Assembly (NCBI RefSeq): GCF_005869225.1
Contig: NZ_SWFP01000003.1
Span: 248,001 to 312,000 of the forward strand
Source of the DNA: Dyadobacter bucti
Lineage (GTDB): Bacteria > Bacteroidota > Bacteroidia > Cytophagales > Spirosomataceae
DNA length: 64,000 nucleotides
Reading direction: 5' to 3'
Shown: in pieces, positions 36,444-44,558 of the stretch
How positions within the stretch are numbered: position 1 is the first letter of the stretch
Layout of the letters: each line of letters begins with the position of its first letter
The notes under the pieces: generated by a model
Databases searched by the model: none
What the model was told of the DNA's origin: nothing
What the model saw: the letters and a program-made list of their open reading frames with translations, nothing else
Made by a program: the position numbers and the translations under genes

Positions 36444-37343
36444 TCAAAACGTCAGTTCATACGTTCTCTTGACACTTTCTTTTCCTCCGATGTTTTGTTT
36501 AAAACGGGCCAGAGAAGGTTTATGAATTCCTTTATGATCCAGTGATATGCCAAGGTCGAGGGTGGCTATTCCTTCTTTCCAGCAATAGCTGTAAATTGTT
36601 TCGGTCAGGATCACATAGGGGCTGTAGTGACGGTAGTCGGGGACATCTGCCGACAGGAAGTTGTAGATAATGCCGCGGCTTACGCGGACAGTCAATGAAA
36701 GGGCGATTATTTTCTCCGAATCCCTGACGGTAAAAATCTTTACTTCTTCCTTGAATTTCATCAGCAGTTCCTCAATTTGTTGCTGCGATAATGTGAGCGA
36801 ATATCCTTTCAGTGTCCTGCATTCGAACAAAAAGCTATGAATAAATCCAGCCGGGAGATTTTGTTCCAGACCGGCCCTGAATCCCGCTGCCTTTGCCCTT
36901 TTTAATTTTCTGTTTTCTGATGCAGCGATGTGATAGGTAAATCTATCGGAATCAACGGGAATTGAATGGTTGATGAATTCGCCGGATACTGTGAAGCCAG
37001 CGCTGCGATAGGTGTAGTCCAGGCGTATATATTCCCAGGCGGCGTAATAGCTTAAAGGAGCGGTTTTAACGATCAGTTTCTTACCTTCGCGAGCGGCAAT
37101 AAATTCTTTTATACAGCAAACTAAGAAATCAAGATCATCTTGCTTACAATTTTTATCCACCTGAATTCCGCCAAAGGGAGCCCTGAGAGGCGACACCCAA
37201 TGACCGGGAGTGGGCTCTGCGCAGTGAAAAATTCCACAAGGCGCGGGGATGTTTTCAGTGAAGAGCAGGAAAGAAAATATTAACCCAGTGCTCTGTGTGC
37301 CCAGATGCTCAGGTTTCAGGTACAGGAAAGGACGGAAGCTCAA
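36444..37343 (-). CDS. FemAB/GNAT-like acyltransferase
   Basis: A 299-residue cytosolic protein of the GNAT/FemX-like type. The C-terminal acyl-CoA/aminoacyl-binding part shows IALSLTVRVSRGIIYNFLSAD and LDLGISLDHKGIHKPSLARFKQNIGG, the end pattern of peptidoglycan-bridge/GNAT transferases in polysaccharide clusters. It may transfer an acetyl or aminoacyl group to a sugar. An alternative is a peptidoglycan-modifying Fem enzyme; context favours a glycan role. Confidence 0.75.
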   Translation of the reverse strand: MSFRPFLYLKPEHLGTQSTGLIFSFLLFTENIPAPCGIFHCAEPTPGHWVSPLRAPFGGIQVDKNCKQDDLDFLVCCIKEFIAAREGKKLIVKTAPLSYYAAWEYIRLDYTYRSAGFTVSGEFINHSIPVDSDRFTYHIAASENRKLKRAKAAGFRAGLEQNLPAGFIHSFLFECRTLKGYSLTLSQQQIEELLMKFKEEVKIFTVRDSEKIIALSLTVRVSRGIIYNFLSADVPDYRHYSPYVILTETIYSYCWKEGIATLDLGISLDHKGIHKPSLARFKQNIGGKESVKRTYELTF

Positions 37344-37749
37344 ATCGCCGCATGAAGTGTCCGAGGTTGTGAATAATCGTACTTCGCATCCGTTATGCTG
37401 CCACCTAGTTTCAGAGTAGTGTGTATCTAGTTTGATATATGTAAAATTTTATATCAGGGTAAATATGTACATTAATTGAACTTATTTTTTTAGAAATTTG
37501 AGCCGATCGATAACGATTTCTACACGTTTGCTAAAAATTGGTATACTAATTTGATATTTTTCATGTTTAATACAATGCTGATCGCTAAATTTGTTAATTC
37601 GTAACACAGTTGCAAATTATTCGTCAAATGCCTGTTTAGATTGTAAATCAGGATCTTTTATTGAAAGATCGTTGTATAACATAAAGTAGTTTGCTTAATT
37701 TAACCAAGAATACAAAGTAATCCTAATTCAATTGGACACGAACCCGTAC
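37344..37749. other. 406-base intergenic region upstream of the response regulator
   Basis: AT-rich, no gene. It carries TAAATTTG (37586-37593), an exact -7 box, and two copies of the short motif TTTGATAT (near 37430 and 37550). A hairpin GATCTTT-N5-AAAGATC (37652-37658, 37664-37670) would fall in the leader of the response-regulator mRNA. Confidence 0.4.
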
Positions 37750-38370
37750 ATGAAACACATACTTATTGCCGAGGACCATGCAGTGGTGAGGATAGGTACC
37801 AAACACCTTCTGAAGTCTTTAATCCCCGAGTCAACAATTTCTGATGTTGACGATTTTGATAAAATCCTTCAGGAACTGGAAACGAAAGCCTACGACCTCC
37901 TGATCCTGGATATCAATATTCCGGGAGGTAACACCACCAAAATGGTTGAGACCATTCGCAGTAAATCTCCCGGGATAAGAATACTGATGTTTTCCAGTTA
38001 TGATGAACAACTTTACGGCCTTATGTATCTTCAGGCTGGAGCAGACGGATATTTGTCCAAAGATGCACCGGAAGAAGAGTTTAAGTCTGCGGTAATGAGT
38101 GTCCTCAATAATAAGAAATACATGAGTGAAGATATGCAGCAGATGAATATCAACAGGCTCATCAACCCCAAGGAATTTCAGCCAGATCCGATCGTTAGCC
38201 TTTCTCCAAGAGAAACGGACGTTATGAACCTCCTTAAAGAAGGTTTCGGAACGGCAAAAATTGCTGAAAAGCTTAATCTGCAACTTTCCACAGTTAGTAC
38301 TTATAAAGCCAGGATATTTGAAAAGCTGGGCGTTAAAAATATTGTAGAGCTGATCACCAAGATCAAGTAA
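37750..38370 (+). CDS. NarL/FixJ-type response regulator
   Basis: A 206-residue two-component regulator. Receiver domain (1-120): acidic pocket ED at residues 8-9, phospho-acceptor Asp54 in LILDINIPGG, conserved Lys104 in YLSKDAP. A LuxR-type HTH (about 140-206) follows with LSPRETDVMNLLKEG and LQLSTVSTYKARIFEKLGV. ATG 37750 (MKHILIAEDHA) is chosen; a TTG at 37732 is the upstream alternative. No histidine kinase is adjacent (orphan). Target genes unknown; the neighbouring polysaccharide genes are candidates. Confidence 0.93.
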   Translation: MKHILIAEDHAVVRIGTKHLLKSLIPESTISDVDDFDKILQELETKAYDLLILDINIPGGNTTKMVETIRSKSPGIRILMFSSYDEQLYGLMYLQAGADGYLSKDAPEEEFKSAVMSVLNNKKYMSEDMQQMNINRLINPKEFQPDPIVSLSPRETDVMNLLKEGFGTAKIAEKLNLQLSTVSTYKARIFEKLGVKNIVELITKIK

Positions 38371-38388
38371 GGCTCTTTTGGAATTTTG

Positions 38389-38425
38389 AAATCCCTGCCT
38401 TCTCAAAGGGGCAGGGATTTTTTTT
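38389..38425 (+). terminator. Terminator of the response-regulator gene
   Basis: AAATCCCTGCC (38389-38399) pairs with GGCAGGGATTT (38410-38420) and is followed by a run of T. Confidence 0.88.
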
Positions 38426-38451
38426 ACATACCAGGTAATAAATCGGTAGTT

Positions 38452-38982
38452 ATGAGGAAACTTAGTGTTGAGGAAATGGGCCGTTTGACGGTGGAGGAAT
38501 TCAAAGAGTCTGAGAAATTTCCTTTCGTGATAGTCTTGGATAACATTCGCAGTCTCAATAATGTGGGATCATTTTTCCGGACCGCGGATGCTTTTAGGGC
38601 ACAGAAAATTATTCTTTGCGGTTATACGCAACAGCCTCCGCACCGGGAAATAACCAGGAGCGCGCTTGGGGCTGAACTTTCTGTAACCTGGGAAAAGGAA
38701 CGGCAGACAGTAGATGCAGTCAAAAAACTGAAAAACCGGGGATACCATGTCTGGTGTGTAGAGCAGGCAGAAGGCAGCGTTTTGTTGCAGAATTTTGCTC
38801 CTGAACCAGGTATTCCATACGCCTTTGTATTTGGAAATGAAGTAGAGGGTGTAGCAGATGAGGTCATTGCCGCTTCCGATGGTTGCTTGGAAATACCTCA
38901 GTTTGGTACCAAACATTCTTTTAACGTGTCGGTTTCAGCGGGGATCGTATTATGGGAATTTGTCAGAAAAAACTTAACATAA
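38452..38982 (+). CDS. TrmH/SpoU-family RNA methyltransferase
   Basis: A 176-residue SPOUT-fold enzyme for 2'-O-methylation of tRNA or rRNA. The three SpoU motifs are seen: LDNIRSLNNVGSFFRTADAF (motif 1, Asn and Arg), FVFGNEVEGVADEV (motif 2) and LEIPQFGTKHSFNVSVSAGIV (motif 3). No N-terminal L30e-like extension, so it resembles a TrmH-domain-only member. ATG 38452 (MRKLSVEEM) avoids the terminator stem that an earlier ATG at 38386 would overlap. Confidence 0.92.
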   Translation: MRKLSVEEMGRLTVEEFKESEKFPFVIVLDNIRSLNNVGSFFRTADAFRAQKIILCGYTQQPPHREITRSALGAELSVTWEKERQTVDAVKKLKNRGYHVWCVEQAEGSVLLQNFAPEPGIPYAFVFGNEVEGVADEVIAASDGCLEIPQFGTKHSFNVSVSAGIVLWEFVRKNLT

Positions 38983-39131
38983 ATATAACACAGAAAATTT
39001 GGTCTTTGTGATTTAATAAAACGTAATTGCAAGTTATTACTAACGTTATGGTGAACGCTGATCCGCTTGTTTAAAAGACGCCCGAATCTGGTTGTTACCA
39101 GTCTATTTTTAACGATCTTACTATTTAGGTT

Positions 39132-39548
39132 ATGAAATCTGCTACAAAAAAATTGTCGAATGAAATTGCAGAGACGCTCGCAGGAAAAATCGATGCAGTC
39201 TCGGCCGGATCAAAAAAAATAAAGAAGTCTATCGAAAAAGCAGCTGAGAAACTAGCCAAAAAGGTGGCTAAGTTTGAAAAGGAAACTTTGAAAAAGAAAG
39301 CGAAGGAAGCTAAAAACGCTGAAAAGAAGTTAAAATCCAAAGACAAGCATTCGAAAACAAAAAAAAGTAAATTAGAGAAGGTAACCCTGCCTGTTGCCAT
39401 TGTTGCACCTACGGCACCTGTTGCACCACAACCCAAAACTGCAGTAGCGAAGGTAACAAGCACTAAACCAGCCCCAAAAGCTCCCGCAAAACCTGCGATA
39501 AAAACTACGGCCCCAAAAGATGAGGCTAAGCCGGTTACGGCAGAATAA
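39132..39548 (+). CDS. Lysine-rich histone-H1-like protein
   Basis: A 138-residue, strongly basic protein: 37 Lys (about 27%) plus many Ala. Residues 1-80 form a charged helical region (KSIEKAAEKLAKKVAKFEKE, KSKDKHSKTKKSKLEK); residues 85-138 are an Ala/Pro/Lys-rich disordered tail with PAPKAPAKPA-like repeats. This resembles bacterial histone H1-like nucleoid proteins and the tails of HU-like proteins in Bacteroidota, so DNA binding and compaction is the best guess. No structured domain is recognisable. A regular ATG and a clear stop support it; the opposite-strand frame of similar length is a shadow of the low-complexity sequence. Confidence 0.75.
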   Translation: MKSATKKLSNEIAETLAGKIDAVSAGSKKIKKSIEKAAEKLAKKVAKFEKETLKKKAKEAKNAEKKLKSKDKHSKTKKSKLEKVTLPVAIVAPTAPVAPQPKTAVAKVTSTKPAPKAPAKPAIKTTAPKDEAKPVTAE

Positions 39549-39583
39549 AGCCCGCTAATGCAATTTATTTTGATAAACCGCAT

Positions 39584-40384
39584 TCAACTCTCAACAGGGT
39601 TGAATTTTTTTGTGCTGTTTGTTCCTATTGTCGCAAGCATCCTTCCTGTCAGACCTTTCTCATGACGGTATGAAAAATAATCTTCATTGTGGATGACGGT
39701 CGAATATGGAGAAATTTCGATATGCTCAGTTTTAAGTCCTGCACTTACCAATTGGTCATGATTGGCCAGTTTAAGATTTACATAATATTTGCCTCGTCCG
39801 GCGTCCCATCGTTTGTACTCCGGGTTAAAATGCTCGGCTACCTCTTTGCCAACTTCAAAAGAACATTCGTCAATACAGGTTCCGATATAAGCATAGCAAT
39901 TTCCAGGATTTGTTCCGAACTGTTCTTGTAAAGCTTGTGTGGTTTTTTGTACAATCAGCCCGACAGTTCCTCGCCAGCCGGCATGAATGGCTGCAATAGC
40001 TTTTAGTACCGGGTCATAGATCAGGATAGGCGTGCAGTCGGCAATAGTCACAGCAAGTTGCACATTGGGTTTATCCGTTATTAATGCATCGTACATTTCA
40101 AATCTTCCCGGATGCTCAACATTCATAATGGCTGTTCCGTGAACCTGATGTGACTTAGCCACACGGTCCAGGGATACGTTTAATGCCGCAAAAAAGCGCC
40201 GGTTGTTTTCGGCAATATTTTCAGGATCGTCGGGAGATGAGCCGCCCAGGTTCAGTGAGTTGTAAGGTTCTTTGCTCACTCCCCCGTGCCTGGTGCTCTC
40301 GGCTGCTATCAACTCGGGAAATTGACTGAAAATGCGTGGTACGCGAAAAAGTGGCTTTTGTGTTGATATACTTTGCTCCTTCAT
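39584..40384 (-). CDS. pgeF: Peptidoglycan editing factor PgeF (multicopper polyphenol oxidase/laccase-domain family)
   Basis: A 266-residue cytosolic enzyme. Family members remove wrong amino acids from UDP-MurNAc precursors or have purine nucleoside phosphorylase activity. The metal-site motifs are KSHQVHGTAI, the Cys in VTIADCTPILIYDP and the His in AIHAGWRGTVGLIV. The C-terminal SGLKTEHIEISPYSTVIH and FSYRHEKGLTGRMLATI complete the domain. Convergent with the H1-like gene. Confidence 0.9.
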   Translation of the reverse strand: MKEQSISTQKPLFRVPRIFSQFPELIAAESTRHGGVSKEPYNSLNLGGSSPDDPENIAENNRRFFAALNVSLDRVAKSHQVHGTAIMNVEHPGRFEMYDALITDKPNVQLAVTIADCTPILIYDPVLKAIAAIHAGWRGTVGLIVQKTTQALQEQFGTNPGNCYAYIGTCIDECSFEVGKEVAEHFNPEYKRWDAGRGKYYVNLKLANHDQLVSAGLKTEHIEISPYSTVIHNEDYFSYRHEKGLTGRMLATIGTNSTKKFNPVES

Positions 40385-40444
40385 GGATCTGGCTTACTTG
40401 TGCTATGGTTCTTCAAATGTATAGCTTGCCTTTAAATTAACAAC

Positions 40445-40470
40445 AAAAAGAGGGTGCCCGTTGAGCACCC
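40445..40470 (-). terminator. Terminator of the helicase-rhodanese operon
   Basis: GGGTGC and GCACCC (40452-40457, 40465-40470) form the stem; on the minus strand it is followed by CTCTTTTTG. Confidence 0.75.
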
Positions 40471-40476
40471 CCCTTT

Positions 40477-40785
40477 TCATTCCGACTCTATTATTCCGCC
40501 TTTTACGTGAAATATCGATTTATCCTTCCAGTCAGCAACACGACAATAGTCCATCGCAGCTACTTTACTCCTCACGCCGTTGGTACAGATCACAATTATT
40601 TTTTGATACTGTACGAGTATGCTTCTCTTTTCTCTTATTTCGGCCAGTGGAATATTGACCCCTCCTTCATTGAATTCTTCGAACTCCCAGGCCTCGCGAA
40701 CGTCAACCAGCACAGAACCGGGATCGTCACGAATAATTTTTCTGGCTTCCGGCAGATCAATATCGGTGTAAGTATTCCTTGTCAC
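40477..40785 (-). CDS. Single-domain rhodanese-like protein
   Basis: A 102-residue sulfurtransferase domain. The active-site loop is CTNGVRS with Cys67 as the persulfide carrier; SVLVDVREAWEFEE is the CH2A motif. The loop has the 6-residue form expected for sulfur transfer. 12 bases after the helicase gene and followed by a terminator, so the two form an operon. Biological sulfur acceptor unknown. Confidence 0.88.
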   Translation of the reverse strand: MTRNTYTDIDLPEARKIIRDDPGSVLVDVREAWEFEEFNEGGVNIPLAEIREKRSILVQYQKIIVICTNGVRSKVAAMDYCRVADWKDKSIFHVKGGIIESE

Positions 40786-40797
40786 GACTTCCGGAGT

Positions 40798-41940
40798 TTA
40801 CCTGGCGTTTGCGAACGGATGGTCCTGAACGACTGGTATATTTTTGGAGATCAGCTTATGAATATCCCTTAGAAATGCTTTTTCTTCCAGGTCGCAGAAA
40901 GAGAGTGCAGTTCCCTTGGCTCCGGCGCGGCCGGTCCTGCCGATCCTGTGCACATAGGTTTCGGGAATATTAGGTATCTCATAGTTGATCACATGCGTCA
41001 GATCGTCGACATCAATTCCCCTCGCAGCGATATCTGTAGCCACCAAAACCCTGGTAGTCTGTGTTTTGAAATTCTTTAATGCAGTTTGCCTCGCATTCTG
41101 AGATTTATTTCCGTGAATAGCTTCTGAAGTCACGCCGGCTTTTCTTAAAACTTTCACAACCTTATCTGCACCATGCTTAGTCCTCGTAAAAACCAGAGCA
41201 GTTGCGATGGATGTATCTTTTAATATATGCAGGAGCAGCGAGTTCTTATCCGATTTATCAACAAAAAACACAGATTGCCGGATTGTGTCAGCCGTGGAAG
41301 ATACTGGCGTAACCTCTACTTTCGCGGGGTTGGTAAGAATCGTATTGGCCAGTGTCACAATCGCAGGCGGCATTGTTGCCGAGAAGAAAAGCGACTGGCG
41401 TTTTGCGGGCAGCAATTTGATGATCTTCTTTACATCATGGACAAAACCCATATCCAGCATACGGTCCGCTTCATCCAGGATGAAAAATTCAAGCTGGTTT
41501 AATTTTATAAAACCTTGGTTAATAAGATCTATCAACCGTCCCGGTGTGGCGATCAGTACATCTACACCTCTCTGGATTGCGTCAGTCTGCGGTTTTTGGC
41601 CTACGCCACCAAATATTACCGTGCTCTTTACAGAAGTGTGCCTTCCGTATGCGGTAAAACTCTCACCGATCTGAATGGCCAGCTCGCGGGTAGGAGTTAA
41701 AATCAGTGCCCGGATTCTGCTTCTTTCGGATCTGTTTACAGGATTTGAATGCAGTAGCTGCAGCATGGGGATGGCGAAAGCGGCGGTTTTCCCTGTTCCG
41801 GTTTGCGCGCAGCCTAACAAATCTCTGCGTTCTAGTATAATGGGAATGGCGTTTGCCTGGATCGGGGTAGGAGTGGTGTAACCTTCTTCTTGGAGCGCCT
41901 TTGCAATGGGCTCAATGAGTTTTAAATCTTGAAATGTCAT
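40798..41940 (-). CDS. DEAD-box RNA helicase (RhlE-like)
   Basis: A 380-residue helicase with the complete DEAD core: Q motif (TPTPIQ), motif I AQTGTGKT, Ia PTRELAIQ, Ib [44 protein letters not shown]. The basic C-terminal tail found in many RhlE proteins is lacking, so it is close to a minimal helicase core. Acts on RNA structure in cold adaptation and ribosome assembly. A long leader (about 115 bases) is predicted from the -7 box at 42062. Confidence 0.94.
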   Translation of the reverse strand: MTFQDLKLIEPIAKALQEEGYTTPTPIQANAIPIILERRDLLGCAQTGTGKTAAFAIPMLQLLHSNPVNRSERSRIRALILTPTRELAIQIGESFTAYGRHTSVKSTVIFGGVGQKPQTDAIQRGVDVLIATPGRLIDLINQGFIKLNQLEFFILDEADRMLDMGFVHDVKKIIKLLPAKRQSLFFSATMPPAIVTLANTILTNPAKVEVTPVSSTADTIRQSVFFVDKSDKNSLLLHILKDTSIATALVFTRTKHGADKVVKVLRKAGVTSEAIHGNKSQNARQTALKNFKTQTTRVLVATDIAARGIDVDDLTHVINYEIPNIPETYVHRIGRTGRAGAKGTALSFCDLEEKAFLRDIHKLISKNIPVVQDHPFANAR

Positions 41941-42260
41941 TTGGTTTTTTTAAAGGCCACTCATATTTTGATAAATAAAACGGCCGGATATATGAATGGC
42001 CTAATGCAGGCCGATGGTATAACAGCGCTGAAATTTTAAACGTTCAGTCCGTATGCTTCCGCAAAGGTACCCATGTTTATTTACAATTGCATGAAGGATG
42101 CCGATACGGGCCAATTTTTCAGACAAATCTGTCATTTAGGGCTGCTATTGTTCGAGTGAATTTTAAATTAGAATACCATTAGAGTTGCTCCGTACGGCCT
42201 TTCTGGCCAAGGTTTATAGCCCGGATTTTACTATTTTGGGCTAATTTAAAATTGTTATCC
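41941..42260. other. 320-base divergent region between the helicase and antiporter genes
   Basis: No coding gene recognised. It carries the candidate helicase promoter (42062-42069) and a TACTATTTTGG segment (near 42228) that may serve the antiporter; nothing else stands out. Confidence 0.4.
42062..42069 (-). promoter_or_regulatory. Candidate -7 element of the helicase operon
   Basis: Reads TACCTTTG on the minus strand (exact TAnnTTTG). It would give a 5' leader of about 115 bases, in line with the cold-responsive leaders of RhlE-type genes. Confidence 0.45.
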
Positions 42261-43517
42261 ATGGAGTTATACTATTCTTTTTCTGCTTTAATTGTCCTTT
42301 CAGCCATTTTTTCATACGTCAATGCCAGATTTCTGAAACTTCCCGCGTCCATCGGAATTATGGTCATAGCCCTGATCGTTTCGCTGGGTTTAATTGCAAC
42401 TGACAGTATCTTTCCAAAGACTTTCGTCCGGATCACAAACCTGATCGCGAGTGTGGATCTGACCGAAATTCTGATGGGCGCCATGCTTAATTTCCTGTTG
42501 TTTGCAGGAGCAATCCATTTGCATCTGGAAGACCTGAAGGAACAGCGAATGCCTGTTATTATTTTCTCAACAGTGAGTGTGGTGATCTCGACTTTTGTGA
42601 TCGGTTTTTTGATGTTCAATATCCTTCCGCTTCTGGGGATGCATATTCCGCTGATCCAGTGCCTCGTTTTCGGAGCATTAATTTCTCCCACCGACCCGAT
42701 TGCCGTTTTAGGAATTCTGAAACAAGCGGGTGTGCCCAAATCCCTCGAGACTAAAATTGCTGGGGAATCCCTTTTTAATGATGGTATGGCGGTAGTGGTA
42801 TTTATCCTGATGCTGGCACTGGCGCGTGGGGAAGAAGTAAATACTTCATTCAGCGGTATTTCTATGCTGCTGGCGAAAGAGGCGCTCGGCGGGATTGCAT
42901 TGGGCCTTGTGCTGGGCTTTGTAGGATCCCAGATGATCTACCGAGTCGACGGCTATAATGTGCATGTTTTAATCACACTCGCCATTGTAATGGGTGGGCA
43001 TCTGGCGGCTCAGGCAATGCACATGTCAGGCCCGCTGGCGATGGTAGCGGCAGGGTTAGTAGTGGGAAATTATGGAAAAAATCTGGGCGGAGTTTCGGAA
43101 ACCGAGCGGGATTATATCGACAAGTTTTGGGAGCTCGTGGATGAAATCCTGAATGCCATACTATTTCTGATCATAGGTTTTGAGCTGCTTCTGATACCGG
43201 ACCTCAAACAGTACAGTTGGGCGGGACTTATTACCATTGCCGTAGTTCTTTTCGCGAGGTTCGTATCTATTTACATACCTGTCCGGTTGATTCCTTTTAA
43301 AACCAAGTTTGGTAAAAAATCCATTACGATCCTTATATGGGGAGGATTGCGGGGCGGGGTCTCCATAGCGCTCGCACTTTCGATAGACCAGGAATTAAAT
43401 AAGGATCTGATCCTCGCAGTAACCTACTTCGTGGTGCTTTTCTCAATCATTGTACAGGGGCTTACAGTCGGGAAACTGACAGCCAAGATGACGGAAAACG
43501 AAGAAAATAATAAGTAG
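42261..43517 (+). CDS. Cation:proton antiporter, CPA1 (NhaP-type)
   Basis: A 418-residue inner-membrane protein with about 12 transmembrane segments. The ion-binding region shows SPTDPIAVLGIL (unwound helix 4) and AGESLFNDGMAVVVF (N-D motif in helix 5), both diagnostic of CPA1 Na+/H+ antiporters. The conserved GLRGGVSIALALS segment is in the C-terminal half. No long cytosolic tail. ATG 42261 (MELYYSF) is chosen over a TTG three codons upstream. Exports Na+ (or K+) in exchange for H+. Confidence 0.93.
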   Translation: MELYYSFSALIVLSAIFSYVNARFLKLPASIGIMVIALIVSLGLIATDSIFPKTFVRITNLIASVDLTEILMGAMLNFLLFAGAIHLHLEDLKEQRMPVIIFSTVSVVISTFVIGFLMFNILPLLGMHIPLIQCLVFGALISPTDPIAVLGILKQAGVPKSLETKIAGESLFNDGMAVVVFILMLALARGEEVNTSFSGISMLLAKEALGGIALGLVLGFVGSQMIYRVDGYNVHVLITLAIVMGGHLAAQAMHMSGPLAMVAAGLVVGNYGKNLGGVSETERDYIDKFWELVDEILNAILFLIIGFELLLIPDLKQYSWAGLITIAVVLFARFVSIYIPVRLIPFKTKFGKKSITILIWGGLRGGVSIALALSIDQELNKDLILAVTYFVVLFSIIVQGLTVGKLTAKMTENEENNK

Positions 43518-43521
43518 CACC

Positions 43522-44553
43522 TTACATTTCAGGGTTTTCGACCAGCTGATTGAGCAATGCATTGGTCTTGTTCAGCCAGAGAAACTGTGCCTCGCAAGTC
43601 CAGTGCGAATCGCCTTTTAGGTAGGAAGATGTGCCCATTTTCCGGTAGTCGGCAAGAACATCAATGTACGGGATTTGAAAATCGGGATGCTTGTATATCC
43701 TTTCAATCAGGTTGTTATACTCACCAAAATCGGGATTCAGGACAGACACCTTGTTGGGAATGATGGATAACATGACAGCATCAAAACCAAGAGAATCGGC
43801 TATTTCGCGGCTTCGGTTCAGATTCTGGACGATTGTGTCAACTTCTGAATTATCCAGTTCGGAGAACGATGAAGTAACGGTCGAAGTGTCCCGGTCTGTG
43901 TCCATATAATAGACCATATCCCTGTCATTATTCACAAGGGTAACGGTTTTGTTGACCCGATTAAAAACAAACTGGTTGAAATCGGCTTTCCATTCTTTTA
44001 ATTTCAGAAAAAAGTCGTTTTGGAAGAGTAATGCGTCCAAGCGGTCTTCTGTGTGCGTGGACTTAAAAGCATCATCCAGGCGGTGCATGAATTTCTGTGG
44101 AACATATCTGGTAACAAAGGTGGCGGTATCAGGAATCAGGACGGAAATCGGGGCAACCATTTTTTGCCTGAAATGCCTTTCAATTGATTCGATTAAAAGT
44201 ACATTGGTTTCCGAGGTATCGGTTTTGATATGCAGAAAATCACTCCAGTGAACGTAGGTGTAATTGTCCACCGGAAAATCCTTTTTTTCGACCCGTTGTT
44301 TTTCGGTAAAGCTATCGCCGATCACATACAAATGGACTTTTTTTGAAGTTGATTTGACGGGCGGCTTATATCCCGTACACTTTTTCCTGGGATCGCGAAA
44401 GTCGGACAGATTGGAAAGCCGGTAAAGGTCACCATAGTGATAACCATCCTGGATCAGGCCCAAACGCTGAAATTGTGAAAGCAAAGCCGGACTTAGGCCG
44501 ATTACCCAAATCATACAACACAAAACGAGAATAGCGTACTTTAAGAATTTCAT
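43522..44553 (-). CDS. AlgJ/AlgX-like SGNH-fold protein, putative glycan O-acylation partner
   Basis: A 343-residue protein with an N-terminal signal anchor (YAILVLCCMIWVIGLSPALL). Two SGNH landmarks are visible: block I VIGDSF at about residue 75 and the C-terminal block KGDSHWT, comparable with the DxHW of AlgJ/AlgX. It is therefore a candidate periplasmic O-acetyltransferase or esterase acting on a polysaccharide. The overall length and divergent middle prevent a firm family name. It is the last gene of the minus-strand cluster and follows the 894-residue protein by 5 bases. Confidence 0.65.
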   Translation of the reverse strand: MKFLKYAILVLCCMIWVIGLSPALLSQFQRLGLIQDGYHYGDLYRLSNLSDFRDPRKKCTGYKPPVKSTSKKVHLYVIGDSFTEKQRVEKKDFPVDNYTYVHWSDFLHIKTDTSETNVLLIESIERHFRQKMVAPISVLIPDTATFVTRYVPQKFMHRLDDAFKSTHTEDRLDALLFQNDFFLKLKEWKADFNQFVFNRVNKTVTLVNNDRDMVYYMDTDRDTSTVTSSFSELDNSEVDTIVQNLNRSREIADSLGFDAVMLSIIPNKVSVLNPDFGEYNNLIERIYKHPDFQIPYIDVLADYRKMGTSSYLKGDSHWTCEAQFLWLNKTNALLNQLVENPEM

Positions 44554-44558
44554 AATTG

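Noticed and set aside
39125..39583. Long open frame opposite the lysine-rich gene, Phe/Ala-rich
   Set aside because: It is the antisense image of a low-complexity AAA/GCA-rich gene; no signal, start context or family resemblance, while the plus-strand frame has a normal ATG and a typical H1-like composition.
42076..42165. Small open frame of 29 codons between the helicase and antiporter genes
   Set aside because: No homology-like features and no start signals; lengths like this arise by chance in AT-rich DNA.
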